Assembly (NCBI GenBank): GCA_031254955.1
Contig: JAIRTK010000169.1
Coordinates: forward strand, 1-6,021
Origin: Opitutaceae bacterium
Lineage (GTDB): Bacteria; Verrucomicrobiota; Verrucomicrobiia; Opitutales; Opitutaceae
DNA: 6,021 bases
Reading direction: 5' to 3'
A program made the position numbers and the translations under genes. Positions 3,211 through 6,021 of the stretch are shown piece by piece. The notes below the pieces were generated by a model. That model was not told where the DNA came from. It saw only the letters and a program-made list of their open reading frames with translations, and made no database searches. The first letter of the stretch is position 1, and each line of letters starts with the position of its first letter.

Positions 3211-5589
3211 ATGATTCGCCGCCTTTTTCCCGTTGCCTGTCTGCCCGCTGTCGCGCTCCTTGCGTTTGCCGCCGCGCCCGGCGCCCGCGCGCAAGTCCGG
3301 GCCTCGCTCGTGTCCGCCGACGCGTCCGTGCAGCCGGGGCGCGCGTTCACCGTCGCGCTCAAGCTCGAACACCGGCCGCACTGGCACACGTATTGGCTCA
3401 ACGCCGGCACCGGCTACCCGACCTCGCTCGCCTGGGAACTGCCCGAGGGCTGGCAGGCGGGCGACATCCGCTGGCCCGTGCCCAGTGTCATCAAGGATCG
3501 CACCGGCTCCGTGACCGGCAACGGCTACGAAGCCGTCACGCTGCTGCCCGTCACGCTCACGCCGCCGAATAATCTCAAGCCCGGCGAAACCGTCACGCTG
3601 CGCGCGAAGGCCGACTGGCTCATGTGCGCCGATGTCTGCAAGCCCGGCGGCGCGACCGTCACGCTGACCCTGCCCGTGAGCGCCGGCGCGCCCGCGCCGG
3701 ATGCCGCCGTCACCGCCGCGCTCGCCGCCACGCCGATGCCGCGGGCGCCCGACGGCTGGCGTGTGTCCGCGACGCGCCACGCCGGGGAAAAGACGGTCGC
3801 GCTCGCCTTCACCGCCGAAAAAAACAACCCCGCCGCGTCCGCGCTCGCGACGCTCTCGCCGCATTTTTTCAGCACCGACGCGCTCATCGCCTACGACCAG
3901 CCCCAGACTGTGGTGACGACGGGCGAGGCGGGCGAGGCCGTCACGTTTACCCTTCCCGTTTCCGATGCCTACGAGGGCGACGGCGCGCGGCTGGCCGGCG
4001 TGCTTGCGTTTGACCACGGCGGCGCGCGGCATGGCTTCGCGATCGACGTGCCCATCCAAAACGGAGCGGCGGCGGCCCCGCCGTCGAACGGGACGGGCGG
4101 CGTCCGTGCCGCCCAAGACGGCGGCGCGACCCAAGCCGACTTAAATCGACTTAAATCGACTCATGCCGGAGAAACGCCGATTATCAGCGGCGGTGGCGGC
4201 GCCAGTGCCAACGCCTCCGCCTCCGCCAACGCTTCCGCTTCCTCCTCTGCCGGTGCCTCCGCTGCCGACGCCTCCGCCTCCGCCGCCAGCTCCTCCGCCG
4301 CTTCCGCCAACGTTTCCGGTGGCACCAGCTCCTCCGCCGGGTTCATCGGCACGCTCCTCCTCGCGTTTCTCGGCGGGCTGGTGCTGAACCTCATGCCGTG
4401 CGTGTTTCCCGTGCTCGGGATAAAAATCCTCGGCTTCGTCAACCAAGCCGGGGCCGACCGCCGCAAGGTCGCGCTGCACGGCGTGGCGTTCACCGCCGGC
4501 GTACTCCTCTCGTTCTGGCTGCTCGCGGGGCTGCTGCTCGTGCTGCGCGCGGGCGGGCAGCAACTCGGCTGGGGGTTTCAACTCCAGTCGCCCGCGTTCG
4601 TGTTTTGCATGGCGGTGCTCATGCTCGTGTTCGCGCTCAACCTGGGCGGCCTTTTTGAAGTCGGCCTGTCCGCGACCGGCGTCGGCGGGCGGCTGCAAGC
4701 GAAAAGCGGCCGCGCCGGCTCGTTCTTCACCGGCGCGCTGGCCGTGCTCGTCGCCACGCCGTGCAGCGCGCCCTTCCTCGCGCCCGCGCTCGGCGCCGCG
4801 CTCGTGCTCGACGCGGGCGAGTCCGTGCTCGTTTTCACCGCCATCGCCGCCGGCCTCGCGGCGCCTTGCCTGCTGCTCTCGATTTTCCCCGGCGCGGTGA
4901 AATGCCTGCCGCGCCCCGGCGCGTGGATGGAGACGTTCAAGCAGCTCATGTCCTTCCTGCTTTACGCGACGGTCGGCGCGTTGCTCTGGGTGCTCGCCGC
5001 GCAGACGGCGGACAGCGAGCACGCGCTGCTCTGGGTCCTGTTTGGCTTTGTCCTCGTCGCGATGGCCGCCTGGGTTTACGGACGCTTCGGGCAGCCCTAC
5101 GGAAGAAAACCGGCGCGCCGCGCCGCCGGCCACGTGGCCGCGCTCGTGCTCCTTGCCGGAGGCGTGTGGCTCGGCTGGCCGAAAACTCCCGCCGCCGAAC
5201 CCGTCGCCGAACCCGCTGCCGGCACCGGTGCCGATGCGGTGCGCCCGCCACCGGTCACGTGGGAAAAATGGAGCCCCGACGCCGTCGCCGCCGCGCGGGC
5301 CGCGGGCAAGACCGTGTATGTCGATTTCACCGCGCGCTGGTGCGCCACCTGCCAGACGAACAAGCTGTTCGTTTTCAAATCCGAGGAAGTGCTGCGCCAC
5401 TTCAACGACCGCGGCATCGTCACGCTCAAAGCCGACTGGACGACCCGCGATCCGCAAATCACCGCCGAACTCGCGAGACACAACCGCGCCGCCGTGCCCT
5501 TCAACCTCGTTTACAAACCCGGCCAGCCGGAACCTCTCGCGCTTCCCGAAATCCTCACGCCGGGCATCGTGCTGGAGGCGGTGCGGTGA
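3211..5589 (+). CDS. dsbD: DsbD/ScsB-type transmembrane thiol:disulfide interchange protein
   Basis: A 792-residue inner-membrane protein that carries electrons from cytoplasmic thioredoxin to periplasmic disulfide proteins. Residues 1-27 are a signal peptide (cleavage likely after ARA). Residues 28-300 are the periplasmic domain with WLMCADVCKPGGA (C139, C143), closer to ScsB than to E. coli DsbD. Residues 326-376 are a Ser/Ala-rich linker. Eight membrane helices span about 378-656, with C397 in LNLMPCVFPV and C518 in ATPCSAPF, 121 apart as in DsbD. Residues 680-792 form a thioredoxin domain with RWCATC (C711, C714) and a probable cis-proline at P763 (AAVPFNLVY). All three pairs are present, so it should work. 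The ATG at 3211 gives a proper signal peptide, but no Shine-Dalgarno is visible. It appears monocistronic. No partner such as ScsC lies nearby, so whether it serves cytochrome c maturation, isomerases or oxidative-stress repair is open. Confidence 0.95.
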   Translation: MIRRLFPVACLPAVALLAFAAAPGARAQVRASLVSADASVQPGRAFTVALKLEHRPHWHTYWLNAGTGYPTSLAWELPEGWQAGDIRWPVPSVIKDRTGSVTGNGYEAVTLLPVTLTPPNNLKPGETVTLRAKADWLMCADVCKPGGATVTLTLPVSAGAPAPDAAVTAALAATPMPRAPDGWRVSATRHAGEKTVALAFTAEKNNPAASALATLSPHFFSTDALIAYDQPQTVVTTGEAGEAVTFTLPVSDAYEGDGARLAGVLAFDHGGARHGFAIDVPIQNGAAAAPPSNGTGGVRAAQDGGATQADLNRLKSTHAGETPIISGGGGASANASASANASASSSAGASAADASASAASSSAASANVSGGTSSSAGFIGTLLLAFLGGLVLNLMPCVFPVLGIKILGFVNQAGADRRKVALHGVAFTAGVLLSFWLLAGLLLVLRAGGQQLGWGFQLQSPAFVFCMAVLMLVFALNLGGLFEVGLSATGVGGRLQAKSGRAGSFFTGALAVLVATPCSAPFLAPALGAALVLDAGESVLVFTAIAAGLAAPCLLLSIFPGAVKCLPRPGAWMETFKQLMSFLLYATVGALLWVLAAQTADSEHALLWVLFGFVLVAMAAWVYGRFGQPYGRKPARRAAGHVAALVLLAGGVWLGWPKTPAAEPVAEPAAGTGADAVRPPPVTWEKWSPDAVAAARAAGKTVYVDFTARWCATCQTNKLFVFKSEEVLRHFNDRGIVTLKADWTTRDPQITAELARHNRAAVPFNLVYKPGQPEPLALPEILTPGIVLEAVR
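4138..4160 (+). repeat. 10-bp tandem repeat (GACTTAAATC) inside the dsbD-like gene
   Basis: About 2.3 copies of a 10-base period lie in the linker-coding part and encode DLNRLKST. The tract is AT-rich inside a very GC-rich gene. Its period is not a multiple of three, so gain or loss of one unit would shift the frame ahead of the membrane domain. Confidence 0.8.
4201..4338 (+). repeat. Degenerate GCCTCC/GCTTCC hexamer tract coding a Ser/Ala linker
   Basis: A pyrimidine-rich run of GCN-TCN codon pairs, with AAC and GGC interspersed, encodes alternating Ala-Ser(-Asn) residues, about 331-376 of the DsbD-like protein. It joins the periplasmic domain to the first membrane helix. The repeat unit is in frame, so slippage would only change linker length. 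Confidence 0.85.
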
Positions 5590-5591
5590 CG

Positions 5592-5606
5592 GCGCGCTTC
5601 GCGCGC
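5592..5606 (+). terminator. Small hairpin after the dsbD-like stop codon
   Basis: GCGCGC-TTC-GCGCGC starts three bases after the TGA. The stem is six GC pairs, but AAATCCC follows instead of a T-run. It is at best a weak or factor-dependent end, or protects the mRNA 3' end. Confidence 0.3.
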
Positions 5607-5660
5607 AAATCCCAATGGCCAAATCTCCAAAAAATTCCAAATCCCGAAATTCCCCCAAAA
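5607..5660. repeat. Degenerate CCAAAT/TCCAAA strand-biased tract
   Basis: Plus-strand words CCCAAT, CCAAAT, CCAAAA, CCAAAT and CCCGAAAT succeed each other with almost no G, giving an A+C-rich strand opposite a T+G-rich one. It lies between the ends of two convergent genes and shows no coding signal. Confidence 0.5.
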
Positions 5661-5681
5661 ACAAAGACCGCGCCTGCGCGG
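5657..5681 (-). terminator. Rho-independent terminator candidate for the minus-strand gene
   Basis: On the minus strand CCGCG-CAGG-CGCGG (5681-5668) is followed directly by TCTTTGTTTTT (5667-5657). The GC stem with T-rich tail is the standard form. It lies about 170 bases after the stop of the partial minus-strand gene at 5852. On the plus strand the same hairpin is followed by CGGTTTT, so it might also help end the dsbD-like transcript. Confidence 0.5.
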
Positions 5682-5763
5682 CGGTTTTCGCGGTGGGGCC
5701 GCCCCAGTGGCCGCCGCCGACGAAATAGAGACGCATGGCGATTTTCTTGCCGGCGGCGAGTCA

Positions 5764-5792
5764 GGGCCGCATGCGGCGGCCAATCGCGGCCC
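5764..5792. repeat. Inverted repeat GGGCCGC / GCGGCCC with internal palindrome
   Basis: GGGCCGC (5764-5770) pairs with GCGGCCC (5786-5792). The competing perfect palindrome GCCGCATGCGGC spans 5766-5777. It lies in the convergent intergenic gap, between the minus-strand stop and the candidate terminator. Confidence 0.5.
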
Positions 5793-5851
5793 AATCATAT
5801 AAACGCCCGGCTCGCGCTCGATTTGCTCCCGGTAGAATGGTATCCAAACGC

Positions 5852-6021
5852 TCAATACGTGCGGGTTGGCGCGGCGGCGGTGGTGTCGCTGGCGCTCTCG
5901 GACAATGATGTCGCTGACGGCGCGGTGGCGGCGAAGGCACGCTGGTAGAAGAGCCAGTTGTCGTCGCCGAGGCGCTCGTAGAAAACCTGCTGGTTGTGGG
6001 GCGCGCCGGCGAGGACGCGGA
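5852..6021 (-). CDS. 3' end of an unidentified protein gene, cut by the window edge
   Basis: One minus-strand frame is open from the window edge (first whole codon at 6019) to a TGA at 5852-5854, giving 55 residues. The first 31 look like real protein, RVLAGAPHNQQ then VFYERLGDDNWLFYQRAF, with aromatic and acidic residues unlike the Arg/Pro-rich shadows nearby. The last 24 are a low-complexity Ala/Thr/Ser tail ending TRTY. I do not recognise the family. A terminator candidate follows on the same strand at 5681-5657, which supports a gene ending here. It runs convergent to the dsbD-like gene. The start and most of the protein lie beyond the window, and the short length leaves real doubt. Confidence 0.5.
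   Translation of the reverse strand, partial: RVLAGAPHNQQVFYERLGDDNWLFYQRAFAATAPSATSLSESASDTTAAAPTRTY

Noticed and set aside
3211..3300. Lipoprotein signal at C10 of the DsbD-like protein
   Set aside because: The residues before C10 (FPVA) do not fit a lipobox and the n-region would be too short; a normal signal peptide ending ARA fits better.
2734..4134. 466-residue minus-strand open frame
   Set aside because: It runs across the intergenic repeats and antisense into the dsbD-like gene; Gly/Arg-rich with no domain.
4141..5736. 531-residue minus-strand open frame
   Set aside because: It is antisense to the membrane and thioredoxin parts of the dsbD-like gene; Gly/Glu/Arg-rich, as expected of a high-GC shadow. 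Only its first residues (MRLYFVGGGHWGG) caught the eye, and nothing supports them as a gene.
5511..5855. 114-residue minus-strand open frame beginning MSVWIPFYREQ
   Set aside because: It starts inside the end of the partial gene and runs into the 3' end of dsbD; the later part is Pro/Arg-rich and the frame crosses the terminator candidate.

Overview
The window is GC-rich DNA with two complete genes, the tail of a third, and an unusually large share of non-coding sequence packed with inverted repeats. Coding sequence covers about 59% of the 6 kb. Organism: most likely a GC-rich, Gram-negative, free-living or gut bacterium. A member of the Verrucomicrobiota (Opitutales/Opitutaceae) fits best, judging from the style of the LacI-type regulator, the Ala/Ser-rich DsbD-like protein and the repeat-rich intergenic DNA. 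This is an inference from style, not a database match.

Layout. Positions 1-1401 hold no credible gene. The stretch is a field of hairpins: a GC-rich leader segment with a nine-C run, then five copies or part-copies (438-976) of a short palindromic element built on GTAGGGGC, two of them inside a perfect 40-bp inverted repeat (425-464 / 918-957). A second hairpin block follows at 1063-1285. A LacI/GalR-type regulator lies on the minus strand (1402-2421). Its promoter region carries a plausible -10 (2468-2473) and an 8-bp inverted repeat just downstream (2436-2464), which could be an autoregulatory operator. Positions 2422-3210 are the divergent intergenic region. It contains a 118-bp element bounded by 14-bp inverted repeats (2514-2631), a GC hairpin, a strong G-quadruplex motif (2888-2917) inside AACTTAAACTT inverted repeats, and a 150-bp imperfect hairpin of CACGGAG/CACAGAG type (3017-3166).

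A DsbD/ScsB-type transmembrane thiol-disulfide reductase is encoded on the plus strand at 3211-5589. It has a signal peptide, a periplasmic domain with a CX3C pair, a Ser/Ala linker, eight predicted membrane helices with two conserved cysteines, and a C-terminal thioredoxin domain with CATC. All the cysteine pairs needed for the electron relay are present, so the gene looks intact. Positions 5590-5851 are a convergent intergenic gap with a good minus-strand terminator candidate. The 3' end of an unidentified minus-strand gene (5852-6021) runs off the window.

The genes show no obvious shared pathway. The regulator's ligand and targets cannot be read from this window, and nothing ties it to the reductase beyond divergent placement across a 789-bp gap. 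The most unusual content is the non-coding repeat landscape. I see no clear sign of a new multi-gene system.
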